Positions 22,531 through 35,500 of a DNA stretch of 64,000 bases are shown one piece after another. The translations under genes and the position numbers were made by a program. Position 1 is the stretch's first letter; each line of letters starts with the position of its first letter. Location of the stretch: NCBI RefSeq assembly GCF_040954835.1, contig NC_090696.1, positions 56,884,222 to 56,948,221 of the forward strand, written 5' to 3'. The notes below the pieces were generated by a model that was not told the DNA's origin, did no database searches, and saw only the letters and a list, made by a program, of their open reading frames with translations. Origin of the DNA: Lepisosteus oculatus. Lineage: Eukaryota; Chordata; Actinopteri; Semionotiformes; Lepisosteidae.

Positions 22531-23953
22531 CAGTGGTTCTCAAACTATGGTACACATACCAGTTGTGGTACACCAAATGATCCTGGAACTTTGTGTGCAC
22601 CAAAAAAGTGGGACGGGTTTTTTACGCAGCCTATGTGCTACGATACACCACACGCTAATACTTGAGTGGACACGAACTAAAATGTAATTCTATACCATTG
22701 TATATGAATGTGTGCTACGAACAAAAGCAGCCAATTGTATTTAAAAAAAGTTATCTCCAGCAAATAGGGAGGTAGGAGAATGTGCGTGATATTGGAACAA
22801 TGCCAGTGTTCTAAGCACAGGAAAGCATAGAAATGCGTACTACGAACGCTAGCAGTCTTGTGAGCACAGGAAAGCGTGATAGATAATAGAAAAATATTTA
22901 AGAACTGTTGTAGGTTAATTTGAGAAAAATACAGAGTGTCTCTGTTTCGCTCCCATGTGCGTGAAATAAAAACTTATAACTTCTGAGATGTACTCCTGAA
23001 ATGGAAATGGTGGAAAATGCAAGCTTGTGGGTTGCTAAAGCAGGTAAGCCCCACACTGCTTGTGAAGAACTTTGTTCACCATTGGCAAAAGAGCTGACAC
23101 GTATTATGTGTTTAGAAGAAGCTGGTAAACAGCTCGACCTGCTGCCCCCCTCCCCCCGAAAGACACAGTCACTCATAGAATTATTGGTATGGCGGATTAT
23201 GTCAAAAGTACTGTGGTAGAGCGCGTTAAAATGAGCAGATGCTTTTCACTGCATTTAGATGACTCTGTAAATGTCGTTGATATGGCAAATTTGCTCATTT
23301 ACGTTAGATACGAGTTTGAGGGCATGACACATGAGGACTTTCTGTTCTGTAAGCCGGTACCAACAGGAACTACAGGAGAGCACATATTTCAGCTTCTGAA
23401 TGAATTTATCAAAGAGAATGGCATCAACTTGATAAAATGCGTCAGAGTTTGTACAGACGGTACTAGAGTGATGACAAGCTGCCACAGTGGTTTAGTTGTA
23501 CGAATTAGAGAGGGTACTCTAGATATGAAGTGGACGCACTGCAGCATCCACCACAAGGCCTTTGCCATCAAGAAAATGCCTGATGATTTAATATCTGTTA
23601 GACTCTGTTGTGAATTGTATCAAGGCTTGACCAATAAATTCACATCTGCTTTGCTTGACTAAACGGGCTCACCAATTACTGTAATGGTGCTTTTTTACTA
23701 TTTATTTTTAATTGTTGTTCCTTTTGTCATTCTGTAAAGAGCTTTGAGAAGCCTCCTTTAAAGGCGCTATATCAAATAAAGTTTATTATTATAATATTTA
23801 TTATATGTGTATGTGAGTGTATGCGCGCACGCATGCTCATGTTGGTTATTGAGATTTTCTGGGGTTCCTATGAGAAGATGACTTGTAGGTGGTATTTGGA
23901 TGCTTTGGTTTGATCAGGGGTGGTACTTGGTCCAAACAGTTTGAGAACTACTG
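22531..23953 (+). mobile_element. hAT element with ZBED5-like transposase remnant
   Basis: The ends are CAGTGGTTCTCAAACT at 22531 and AGTTTGAGAACTACTG ending at 23953, matching inverted repeats of one hAT group. The flanks GAGTTAGAC (22522-22530) and GAGTAGAC (23954-23961) differ by one base insertion, consistent with an 8-bp target duplication. The interior carries transposase remains that are truncated in the middle, so this is a deleted, immobile copy. It sits inside another GC-richer segment that I cannot name. Confidence 0.85.
23001..23662 (+). pseudogene. ZBED5-like hAT transposase fragment
   Basis: Two frames together resemble the middle of ZBED5/GTF2IRD2-type hAT transposases. The first (from 23001) has ASLWVAKAGKPHTACEELC and continues past LEEAGKQLDLLP. 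The second (23189-23662) has VKMSRCFSLHLDDSVNVVDM, LLIYVRYEFEGMTHEDFLFC, TTGEHIFQLLNEFIKENG, CVRVCTDGTRVMT and MKWTHCSIHHKAFAIKKMPD. A frameshift separates them near 23150-23200. The zinc-finger BED start and the C-terminal dimerisation region are missing; after MPDDL the sequence loses similarity and stops. Relatives include domesticated host genes, but this copy is broken. Confidence 0.85.
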
Positions 23954-24417
23954 GAGTAGACAGATAGCTTGTGGAAGACTTTGCTTTGGTTTTGCCACCC
24001 TTTTCTCAGGAGACAGGTTTAAAGGGTATTGGCTGTAGAATAGTGTAATTTGTATTAATTCGTGTTTTTTTTGTGTATTTCTATCTGTTAAACCCTGGCT
24101 CATGTGTTACTCCCCATTCACCCCTAGACTGAGTCATATTGGGGACATAACAGGGACTCACTTAAATGTAATACACACACAGGTGATACAGCTGGCATAT
24201 GTCAGCAGTTCCTTTACACAAGAGATTTGATGGAGAAAAGTGAAATGACTTCACCAATTGAATTAAAGTGTACAATTTAAGTTGGATTGTAAGAGACCAA
24301 AATGGAATTTAGCAAGGATAGTGGGATTCCATCCACCCACTCTTCATTATACACGTAATTACCAAGTAGTCAGGACATGGTTTAATGCATCTGAAGGACT
24401 GTGCGTTTAGAAGTACA

Positions 24418-24525
24418 TTGTCCCTAGTCGGGGCACTGTGGCACTTATTTAGAACCTTTGGTCCCAAGGGCAAGTGCCACCTACAGGTTTACCACCCGAC
24501 TTCCAGCTGCAACATGGGCTTCTTT
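24418..24525 (-). repeat. 5S-derived SINE fragment, body only
   Basis: The pieces GGGGCACTGTGGCAC, GTGCCACCTACAGG and CTTCCAGCTGCAAC line up in order with the part of the SINE body between the GTCCCC-ACTGGGGCATTAG motif and the TTCCAGCAGTAAC motif of the copy at 53298-53850. No 5S head remains. Confidence 0.5.
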
Positions 24526-24921
24526 AGATGTTCAAAGGACTTTCTTGATTCACAAATTCACAACATAAATTAACATCATTTAAATCTTTTGACACAGTTC
24601 TTTTGATGCAAGTGCTTCTCTGTGCTTAACACAATAAGTTGACACAATGTTGGGTGCAACCTGCTTCTTTCACTCTATTACTCCACATTTACTGCGCAGC
24701 ATATGCCTTGCCAAGTCAGCTGGTACATCACTTGGTACAATTGGGACATTGCTTTTAGGGTTACGTGTTGAGTACTTCAGGAACTTCTCAAGTTGTTTAT
24801 GACAGTATAAAACATCCTATTATTGTAATACAAATATACCAAGCATAATTCCCCATTTCTATAGTTTTGATTAACCTATAGTGTATAATTATGGAACTGA
24901 TTGGCACTCCAAGTCACCCAA

Positions 24922-25685
24922 TCAGTTAATCATTTGTCTTGAAACATTACTGCAGGAGAATGGTATACTTTTTGGCTTTATTGCTCCTTTGCTGCCAGCC
25001 ATGGCAGCAAGAAGAATCAAAGACCGCTTGAAAGTATGTAACAACTTACATTTGGCAATGTGTTGTGACATAAGATACCATGTCTGTATAGGACTCTTAC
25101 GCTTCCTGTCATCGTCTGTGGATGTTCGCTTAAATTTGTCAATCTGGTTTCCCAACTAAGTTTGAGCACTCGGGTTCCTGGTGTTTTTTTTAATTATTAT
25201 TTCAAACATTCAATAGGTGAGCTCCTTCAGAAAAATTATACACTTGGGTTAGTTTTATCTTGATTTTAAATCCAAAACACAAGTCATTGTCACTGAAAGA
25301 GATTTTGGCAAACTCTTTTGACTGCTTTGGAATTTCTTGTGTTTCCCTTCTGTTGTTGATAACAAATTCCATTTTTACAAGGTTGTGTGGCAGACAATCA
25401 CCATTTGCAAGTTTGTATCTGTGTAGCTAGTTTGTGTTCGTAGCTCAGAGTTCAACTTACACGTGTAGCCCACTTAAGATAATTTGGTGCCAGTGAATGT
25501 TATTTCAAATCCCATTTAAGAATATTTTATATGTAATTCTACTGTAAAGGTACAAGCAGGACATGTTGTGATATTTATATGGTCTGTGGTATTCTAGGGT
25601 CTGTATATCACACTGATCCTGTGAACCCCCTACATTACCAAGAAGTACCACTAAGGGCTTCTGAATACCCATTTGAGAACCTCTG
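24922..25685 (-). mobile_element. Partial hAT element with transposase N-terminus
   Basis: On the minus strand the left end reads CAGAGGTTCTCAAATGGG from 25685, like the termini of the hAT group at 22531. Inward at 25155-24922 an open frame begins with DKFKRTSTDDDRKRKS, resembling the basic N-terminal start of ZBED5-type transposases. The zinc-finger and catalytic parts are not found and no matching right end is seen, so this is probably a 5' fragment. Confidence 0.5.
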
Positions 25686-25689
25686 GCTT

Positions 25690-26521
25690 AAATGATACAA
25701 CAACTAACATTGCAAGTCAAGATTTATTACTCAGGTCCCGAAGTGATTATTCATTTTAGGTACAGACGAACTGATTAGGATAAAAAATATCCCAGAATGT
25801 CTAACTGAACAAATTTGTATTATGAATTCAATAAGGTGTCAAAAATGTAACTACAAGTTCATTTGAAACAAAAACAGGGAATTCCCTTTCCTAGGTTAAA
25901 GGACGTTGAATTAAGTAATCCTTTCTGTACATCTCTCTTTGGAAATGGATCAGGATTTACTACAAATATTACACTTCGAGATTAAGTAAAAAAATATTTG
26001 TAAAGCAATCAGCAAAAGTAAAAACAGTGCCTTCAAAAGGAAGTTACTTTTAAAAAGAATAATTTGAAGGGTTTTGCTAAAGTAGTGAATACATCCTTCA
26101 AACTGTGTGTCTTTTGGACTGCCAATCCAATTGCTTGCTTGATACTTCAGATTTTTTTATTTCTCCTTTTTTAGAACCCACTACAGAGTGGATAAAAGGG
26201 AACTACTGTTTTTGCTCACTGGTTTTCCGCACATTTTGTTGTTGGTTTTGTAATAAGGCACGTGGGGTTTCTACTTTGCAATGAAAAGATTCCATGTGAC
26301 AAGTAATCCCTTCTTGTGATCCTTCACTGGGGTAAGCTAACAACAGCCTCAGTTTTCTAAGATCCCCCCCCCCATGAAAAAACCTCCTCACGGCAATACT
26401 AGAAGGTAGCATTTTCCCATAGGGTTGATGCTCTGTGCTGGCAATGCTTTTGCCTTGCATGGATTGATAAATTAATTAATTAAAAATAGAGCTTCAGTAT
26501 ACCACCCTTAAATTGTCTAAA
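25690..26521. other. Upstream region of RRH
   Basis: No gene is recognised here. A C-run lies near 26365. The RRH promoter or 5'UTR should lie here or in an upstream exon, but I see no firm TATA box or splice site that fixes it. Confidence 0.4.
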
Positions 26522-29500
26522 ATGGAAAACTTCTCTCGGATTCCTATTACCAAGGTACTAGATAATGAGACATCAAACTTGTCACAGGCAGTGGACACGA
26601 GTGAGGGGCACTCGGTCTTCTCACAGACGGAGCACAACATTGTTGCAGCTTATTTAATTACCGCAGGTAAAGCCATTGTTTCTCTTAAGAAGCCATTTAA
26701 CTTAAATCATGAAAAATAGTGTGTAGACATACATTGTTTTCTATTGCGTTCTATGTATTTTAAAAATATCTGTCAATATAAACTACGTATTAGGAGGACA
26801 GATTTTTATAAACAACAATTCAATAAACAATTAAGTTATTTCAATAAATTTAAAAGAATATAGGTTTTATTGTACTGAAATGAGTTAAATAATTTTGGCT
26901 AACTTCTGTATATATTTGAAATTTTTGCTATGTTATTTAGTATTTCCTTACCACAAAATGCCATTATTATTTATCTGGCAATTAAGAATTATTACTTTAG
27001 TTTGTCTTAAAATCTGGCATTTTGATTGATTAATTTGTTTAATGTCAAGTATGAAAGTAAACAACAAGAAAACTGCAAAATACATTTCTGATAATTCTTT
27101 CTACCGGGTTATTGAAAGACCTTTTTACTCTATACTCTATATATAAATTAATTTAGAATGTTTTCACCATACAATATCTAATAATGTTGGTTTTATAATG
27201 TTATTCTCTTTGATTTCAACATTATTAAAGAAATGTCATTATCTCTGAGGAATAAACCTCTATTTGATCATAAGCACAAAAGTAAGTTTTAAAGCTTTTG
27301 TTAGTTTGCATTTTACAATTGAATGAGTTCCCCTTGGGTTTGAAAATAAATGTTTCATCATTTTTTTGATTGCTTGAATTTCAGAAAGAAAAGTTCAATA
27401 TTTTCCTTATTATTGTACAATAAAATGTATCTTTTTTGTAAAGATAGCACAAGACTCTGCAATATTTGACAATGTTCATTTGTGCGCTTGTATGAGTTGG
27501 ACATTAATTCAACTTTGTGTCAATCTAGGAGAACACTTGATTTAAAAAATGAGAGTTGCATCTGAGTTCTTGTCATTTCACTCTTTTTCATTTACATTTA
27601 TTATGTTCTGCACTCAGGGGTCATAAGCCTACTGAGCAACATTGTAGTGTTAGCTATGTTTGTGAAGTTTAAGGAGCTGCGAACTGCCACCAACGCCATC
27701 ATTATCAACCTTGCTTTCACTGACATTGGTGTCAGTGGCATTGGCTATCCAATGTCTGCAGCCTCTGACATCCATGGAAGCTGGAAGTTTGGATACAATG
27801 GTTGTCAGGTCAGTAGACTCAAACTTAATAAAATATTTGAGGAACTAAAATATCAACATGAAATAGCTCCTAGCAAATGAGCGCTGTATTTTTTATATTT
27901 TCAAACATTACTTGCTAAGGTCAATGCTTGTGGTGTCCTTCTTGTTATTCATATGTAGCATCCTTAAAAAAGAAATCTGAGAGTTGGGCTCAGACACAAT
28001 TACCAAAATTATTTCTATAGATGTCTTTAAGGAAATGTGTGATAATGCAAGAAATATCTGCAAAATGGAAAGCTCCCATCGAGTAACACTGTAAATTTGC
28101 TAAAATGTGCTCATGAGAGTTTTGATTTACTCTATGCTGAAACTGAAGAAAAGCTGAAAATTCTGATACATGCCTTCTTTTTATTGAATGGAACAAATAG
28201 TCCCAGTCACTAGTTAAACCTTTAAGAGATTAAATGTTGCAACATATACAGTACTTTCAGACTAACAGAACAAGCCTAAATGCTTGGTTAGATTAGTTTA
28301 GTTTAGTCTCCAATGCCCTTACAAGCGCAGAAATCAGATTTTTTTTAATCATCCCTTTTCTTTTTATATATAGAATATTCACTTACAGGATCTTACATAA
28401 CAGCAAAAATTGAATAACCGTTTTACATAAAAGTTCATCACATAACAAACTATCAGGGCTTCAGGATTTTACTCCTGTTCCAGTAAAATGACATTGTATC
28501 TCAAAAAATGATCCAATTAAAACAGATTAAAATACAACAATAAATACAGAATTAAAATCTATAATTAGATATCATACCACTTTTGTTGACTATGTATAAA
28601 AATAAATTTTCACAAATTATTATAAAAATCTGTACCGCTTAAATGACAATTAAACCAAAGTACTTGGTAAAAACATGCAGAATACCCTTGGTCAAATAAC
28701 TAAAACTAGAATGACAAATTAAGACAGAAGTAATAAATAATACTCTCTGCCTTGTAGCAATTTTCCATTCGTGACTGCTATGCATTAATTGTCTATGATT
28801 GCTACAAAATTATATAATAAAGAGATAATAAAATCTCTGACTCAGGAATATCTAACTAACTGAAAATGTTGACCCACCCAAACCAGCTAATTCCATAGCA
28901 ATACATGTATATTGTATTTGCTTTGGTCTTATTGGTCATATATGCTTTGGTCTTATTGAATAATGTCTTGGTATACTGAATAGAAAGCCACAGTAATTAT
29001 CAGGTTTAGAATATGGCATAAAAAATTTAATCTCACTGTGTGGGAAATTTCTCCTGAAATACCATAAAGGGAGTTGGAAAAATGTACTTATAATAAAAAG
29101 GCATTATTCTGAGTTTCTAAATGGCTCAGCAAGTAAGGTGATTGGGTGGATTTAAAATAAGAGCAACTGGCAATTCCATGTTGCGTAAAATATTTAAATA
29201 ATATATTAACTATATAAATATATTTTCTTTTTTACAAAATCTGGAATATTCTTTAAACTGTTAGCAATATTGACAATGCTAAATTAAAAGGTGTAGATCT
29301 GACACAATATCTGGCAATTATTGGTCTTAACCTATTCTAACAGAACAAAACTAGCACAGAACGCATTACACATAATTGTCCCTTTACTCAATAAATATAA
29401 TCTGTGGTAGTTCTACCAATTATCAATACAGAATTGTTATGTTCATGATGGCTGAATCTATATGAATCAACAGGAAAGGTATGTAGGTGATTTCCAGCTT

Positions 29501-32500
29501 AGCTAACGTATAGTATTTTGAAAAGCATTAATGACCAACTATTGGCCTCCTCTTGGCAGTCTTGTAAAAAGCATTTTTTTTCTTTATTCAGTTGGACAGT
29601 GTGGTGTGACATGAACAATTTTCTTCTCTAAGTGTATCTTTCTGGAAAGATGAGCATTAGCATTGAAAACCAAGTGTACATTTTGAGACTGTAAATATAA
29701 ACCATATGAAAAACGGTATCTTTCTTAGGCACACCATAATACATAATGGCCCTGTGGTTAGTGGACCATATTATACGTAGTAACAAATGTTTATTAATAT
29801 TTTAAAGACTTGCAGAAAAATCAGTCAAAATCTCCTTCTTAACAAACATTAAAAAACATGACTGTGTTCCACTATGGTATGGGTGATATACAGTAGCGTT
29901 TATAGTAGCATAGATTTCTCCATTTTTGACTATATTTGAGTGAAGAATGTGCATTAGAATGTGCAGGTATTATGTGTTCTTTGGTTACTCTTCAATGTTA
30001 CCTTTTTTACTCAGTGTATTTTGGAATTTTCCCTTTGTTTAACAAACCATTAGCATATTAAGCACCATTTTTTAAGGACTGGATATTGAAGAACACTAAA
30101 AGGGGAACTGCAGCCCCATTTCTCAGACTTGTTATTTTATTTTATCTTGGTAACAAAATAAATGTATTGACGGCACTGAAAAAATTCTGAATTAAGCACA
30201 AAATTGTGAATTTTGTGAAAGTACTGTATAGTCTCCATTTTGTTGTAAAACACTGGTCTCACCACAGGTGAGAGTGAGAGTTTGTGAGAATTGTGACGTG
30301 AAGTGGCTCTTCCTGCTCACTAGTCACTGTAATCACGAATGTAATGTGATGTATGAGTGAAAAAATATAAAAGTAGCTTTGCAGTTCCCCTTAAGGTTTT
30401 TCCACTTTTTACATTAACTACATGAGTGGAATGACCTATTTGAATTGAATGACCTATTTGTGAATAGGAATAAATAAAGCTTAATTCCATACTGAAAAGA
30501 AATTAAATGAGACAGAACATTTATGCTGTGGAGCCTTCTTCAGGTGTGAACACCTTTACTTATTTTTTGCAGCCTAAGCATGCTGACACAGCTACCTATT
30601 TTAAACTACTTGTGAATAGGCCTATTTACTTATACTGCATTTTTCTAAAGCTTTGGGTATCCACAAAGCTTTATAAATAGTACAATAACTCATGTTGGCA
30701 TTCGTGTAAATGCCAACATTTAATCAATAACATGTCTTTTTTCCCCTAGATATATGCTGCGCTAAATATCTTCTTTGGGATGGCAAGCATTGGACTACTG
30801 ACTGTGGTTGCCATTGACCGTTACTTCACCATATGCAGACCTGATATAGGTATTCCTGTGGTTCACTTTACACATGTATTTTCAATGTGCATTAATATAA
30901 CCAAAATTTAATTTAAAACTGACACAGATAACATGTATAATCCTTTGTCCTCATTAATCAAAATTAACAGCATCATCCTTATCATCATCAACATGCTTAC
31001 AGAATTCATGGACGAGAGGAACCATCATGGATTGTAGGAATGAAGCCTGTTACAAACAGAATGTTCAGGGAAATGGAACTGAAAGCATGAATTCATGGGG
31101 ACAACAGTTTTGTTTTGTTGTCTTTGGTCTGGCTGGCATTTTGGCTGAGTTCAGGATCTGTTCCTTTGAAAACCTGTGAGCTTTTTGAATCATCAAGACT
31201 ATTCAAGACAGGGTCTGTTCATCTATGTCCACAATCATCTATACAAAGAAGGCAAGAATTTTACGAATGCTTCCTAGTCAGAAATACACATTTATGTAAT
31301 GTACTCTATCATTTCTCCTACAGCATTTGTGATAACGAGATATTGTGAATTTGGATTATTATGACACTTTTATTTTTCAGGCATTTTTCAGCTCACAGAT
31401 ATCCAGTTATTGACCATACACTAGCTCAGATTAATACATTGTTTCTCATTTTTGCAGTATATGGAAGATGCACCATCTTTATGTCATTACAGATTTATTT
31501 AAGATCAATATTGTCCATTATTTCATCATTATAGTTTATTTAGTTTTAATTACCATCTGTTTTTATGTGCCTGCTCTGTTAACCTGTTTAAAAAAAGTGT
31601 TTTACTTTTTATTATAAGTGTACTTATTACATTAATTTTGGACTCCACTGAGTTAAGCACATATATCTGGATGCCAATGGGCTCAACAGAAGTTGAGTCA
31701 ATTCTCACATAATCATGAAATAAGTTCTGGTCCTAAATTCAAGCCTTTAATCTCCTTGCACTGTTTGGAACTTTGTGTTCACTCAACCCATATCCAGCAC
31801 ATAATTTCTTTACTTCTGCAAAACATTGTGGAGACAAAATAATGGGTAAAAAAATATTTTTTAAGGTACACACATCTTAAATTAATCATAAAGATTAACT
31901 GATATTAATTTTGAGTGATATTGTAAATCCCAATGTCCCAGAAAAAAGAATACTTGTGTAGCTTAAATCATGTGTTTTCAATTCGATGTCCCTTTATTTA
32001 GCCAAAAATGTCCTAAAACTTGTTCTTATTTAGCCAAAATAGTTTTCTAGTAAATGTTTTCTGTTTTTTGGTGAGACTCCTAACTCTTTTCATATTTGTT
32101 TCTTTTTCCAAAAGGACAGCAAATGACCAGTCACACCTATGCTAGCCTAATTGGTGCTGCCTGGATCAATGCCATTTTCTGGTCCACTATGCCCATTTTA
32201 GGTTGGGCAAGCTATGCACCTGATCCTACTGGAGCAACATGCACTGTAAACTGGAGAAACAATGATTCGTGAGTGTATTTCAATTTTTCCATTTGCTGTG
32301 GGAAACTGGATACTTTCAGTGTTCTAAGTTAACTTCACCTAGTACTTAGCTACTGTAAGTAAAACATCATTTAATTGATATATTCGGGAGTTATTAGAAA
32401 ATTCTGTTTTCTGATTATGATATTATACACTGAATTCCAGAATAGTAAAGAACTGCTTTTTATAATTTTGTATTCTGAAATGTCTTCATGAAGTATAGAT

Positions 32501-35500
32501 GAAGTAGCCTTGTGCTTCAGCTCTTTCACAGAATATCTATGTATTTACTATACACTTGTGGTAGTACAGTCATTACTAAGGTTCACAGAGAGTCTTATAC
32601 TGTTTATACATGTTTAAATTTTTTCGCCAAATTGAATTTTTGCATTATACAACATTTGCAAATATACTAAGGCAATGACATAAGAGACTCAGAATGAGAA
32701 ATTCCATCAATGGAGACATAAACTGTGACCTTTGCTGTACAACTAAAATATGTATAAGAAGAATGGCTATTTGTCTCATTCTGCAAGTAGAAAGCCCTTT
32801 TAAAATTAACTTACTTGAAGGAAAAAATGTCTACAACACAAGGTATTTTATTTTTCTTTTGGCCTTCATAATTGAAGTAACCACAACTTCCTTGTGTCCA
32901 TATGCAGGTCATTTGTTTCTTACACCATGTCAGTGATTGCTGTGAATTTTGTGATTCCCCTATTGGTCATGTTTTACTGCTACTACAATGTGTCTCATAC
33001 AATGAAAAGGTATACCAGCAGCAACTGCTTGGAGAACATCAACATGGATTGGTCAGATCAATTGGCTGTGACAAAGGTAAGGATTTTCTTATTTTATATT
33101 TACACTGGTTCCACATAATTAAGCCTGCTATTTGTTTTCTTTTTAGTATATCCTTATTCAAAACTGGATTTGGAATAAAAGCTGCATATTTAATTACTTG
33201 TATAGGTGTTTATAGATTTATTAGAAAACATAGCTTAAACATTTTTAATGTTAACATGTTTTGATAGCTCATGGACCTATATAATGGATGTTTTCTAGTT
33301 ATATTAAATGTTGCTTGTGTTCAGTATGGATAAAATAGTGCATACATATTTTACATTATATAGATAATATATACATATACTGAAAATAAAATATAAAGGA
33401 ACATATAGATAATACTGGAAGAATTGCACTCTACTATGTACTGTAGCTGTACATGCAGTTTAAGTCCCTGAATATTTCCATGACTGTATCATGTTTCCTG
33501 AATTAAAACTTAAGGTTCTCTCTTTACATTTCTCTTCTTTTCACTCCCTTCCTAGTCTTTTTGTTCATTATCAGGGCTCCCCTCTGAAAAAAATGTCAGC
33601 TAGGATAAAGATCAAGCGTAATGGACTGGCACTGTGTTTAATTGCTTTATGTTGAAATTCTTACTTGTGATTGTTTTAACTACTGTAAGTAAAACATAAT
33701 TTTAATAAGTTATTTTCTGCTAATTTACTAAGTTTAAATATGATATTGCACAAATGTCATGAATCAAACATCTTTACATTAGTATTGTATTTTTATGGTT
33801 TGTTCTTCTTAGTCTTTCTTGTTTCTGTTTATTTAAATTAAAGACATTGTCCTGATTCCTGATGTGTCAATCCGGCTCATTTTACAGATGTCAATCGTGA
33901 TGATTGTGATGTTTCTAGTGGCATGGTCACCATATTCAATTGTGTGTCTCTGGGCTTCCTTCGGAGACCCTCAACGAATTCCTGCCCCAATGGCCATAAT
34001 TGCACCCCTTTTTGCCAAGTCTTCCACCTTCTATAATCCTTGCATATATGTGATTGCCAATAAGAAGTAAGTACTAAATCCATCTGTGTTGTTTTTTTTT
34101 ACTGAAATCAAATCTATTGTGCCACTCACATGCTTTCTGATGGTTATTTGAACAAATATTTTTAAATACAAAAGCAACACTCTTCTCTTGATAATGTGAT
34201 GAAGTTATTAACAATAATATATGAGGTGCTAAGAGTGTAATGATAAATCCTTGCTAACATCTTATGGTCATCTTTAATCCCAAATGGTTTATTCACATTT
34301 AAGGTCTATTCAGGTCTGTCATTTTGCATGTGGCATGCAAAATCGAGAAGACGCTCTCAAGACTACCGTCCCTCTCTGTTAGAAATGTTTTTTTTTTTAC
34401 ATGGAGACAACAAGTTGAGTCATTCTTCTGGCATGGTTTAACAAAAGGTGTTCACTCATGTTTCTTCTGCTGAGCTAATATCTACCTTATCGCTACAAGC
34501 TCAAGTAAAAATGGAGATATTTCCAGCAATAGTCAGAGTACCCTCATACAATTCAATAGATTGCATGCTGACCAGAAGATATACATGTGATATACATGTG
34601 ACTGTGTGAAATAGACTATTACAACTATTATTAATATTGATATAACATTATAGCATTAATTAATTAACAATGTTAATATTAAGCTTTAACTTTTATTGTA
34701 ACTTTCAGAAATGTATCTTACTGTACAATAAAGACAGGGGAAATTTAAACTAGAAAAAATAATCAAACAAAATACATCAATATATAATCTATAGGAATTG
34801 TGTTTTAAAAAAGTCTTATTTGAAAACAGACAATTGTAACCTATTTGTATTAAAAGTCTCACCTTGGGATCGAATCCAGTCTTCGAGTTAAAAGTCTATA
34901 GCCATACCCACTAAAGTATGTCACACTCTATCACTTTGTCTAGGTACTATCACACACAGTGGTTGGGTTATTGTTGGGGGTCAAAGACAAGACAAGAAGA
35001 ATGCATATATTAGAAAGGCACTAATATGAGAGAGAGAGATGTCCTACTGTACATGGCTTTAAAAGTCTTTTTAACTGTATCTTGAAGTCTACGTGAAATC
35101 TAACAAAAGGTTGGTGCAGGGATTTAAGACAGCACTGAAATATTCTCCAGAAAAAGACACATCATGAGCTTCTATAGTGTGATTTGTGAACATATTAGAC
35201 TTTTTGTAAGGTGATCTTTGACAGTCTACCACGTAGACCATTGCAAAATTGAAAACTTTGTCTTTGTGAAAACCTACAATACTCTACTTAAGGCACCGAC
35301 AGAACAGAATTTTCAATTTCTTAATTTAAAATTAAGACATTTAAGGCATAAATTAGACACAGTTGTCGTGAAGAACTTAGTGACATGGCATCAGTTTTAT
35401 AACTGCTCAGCTGGAAATATTATAGAATCCAAAATTTAACATACAAACTCCATGCCACTGTGCTTCCCCTGTTTTATTCTTATTTATATTTAACATTAAA

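Noticed and set aside
34860..34925. tRNA gene suggested by a B-box-like GGGATCGAATCCAG
   Set aside because: No cloverleaf could be drawn and no A box at the right spacing. At most an old SINE remnant.
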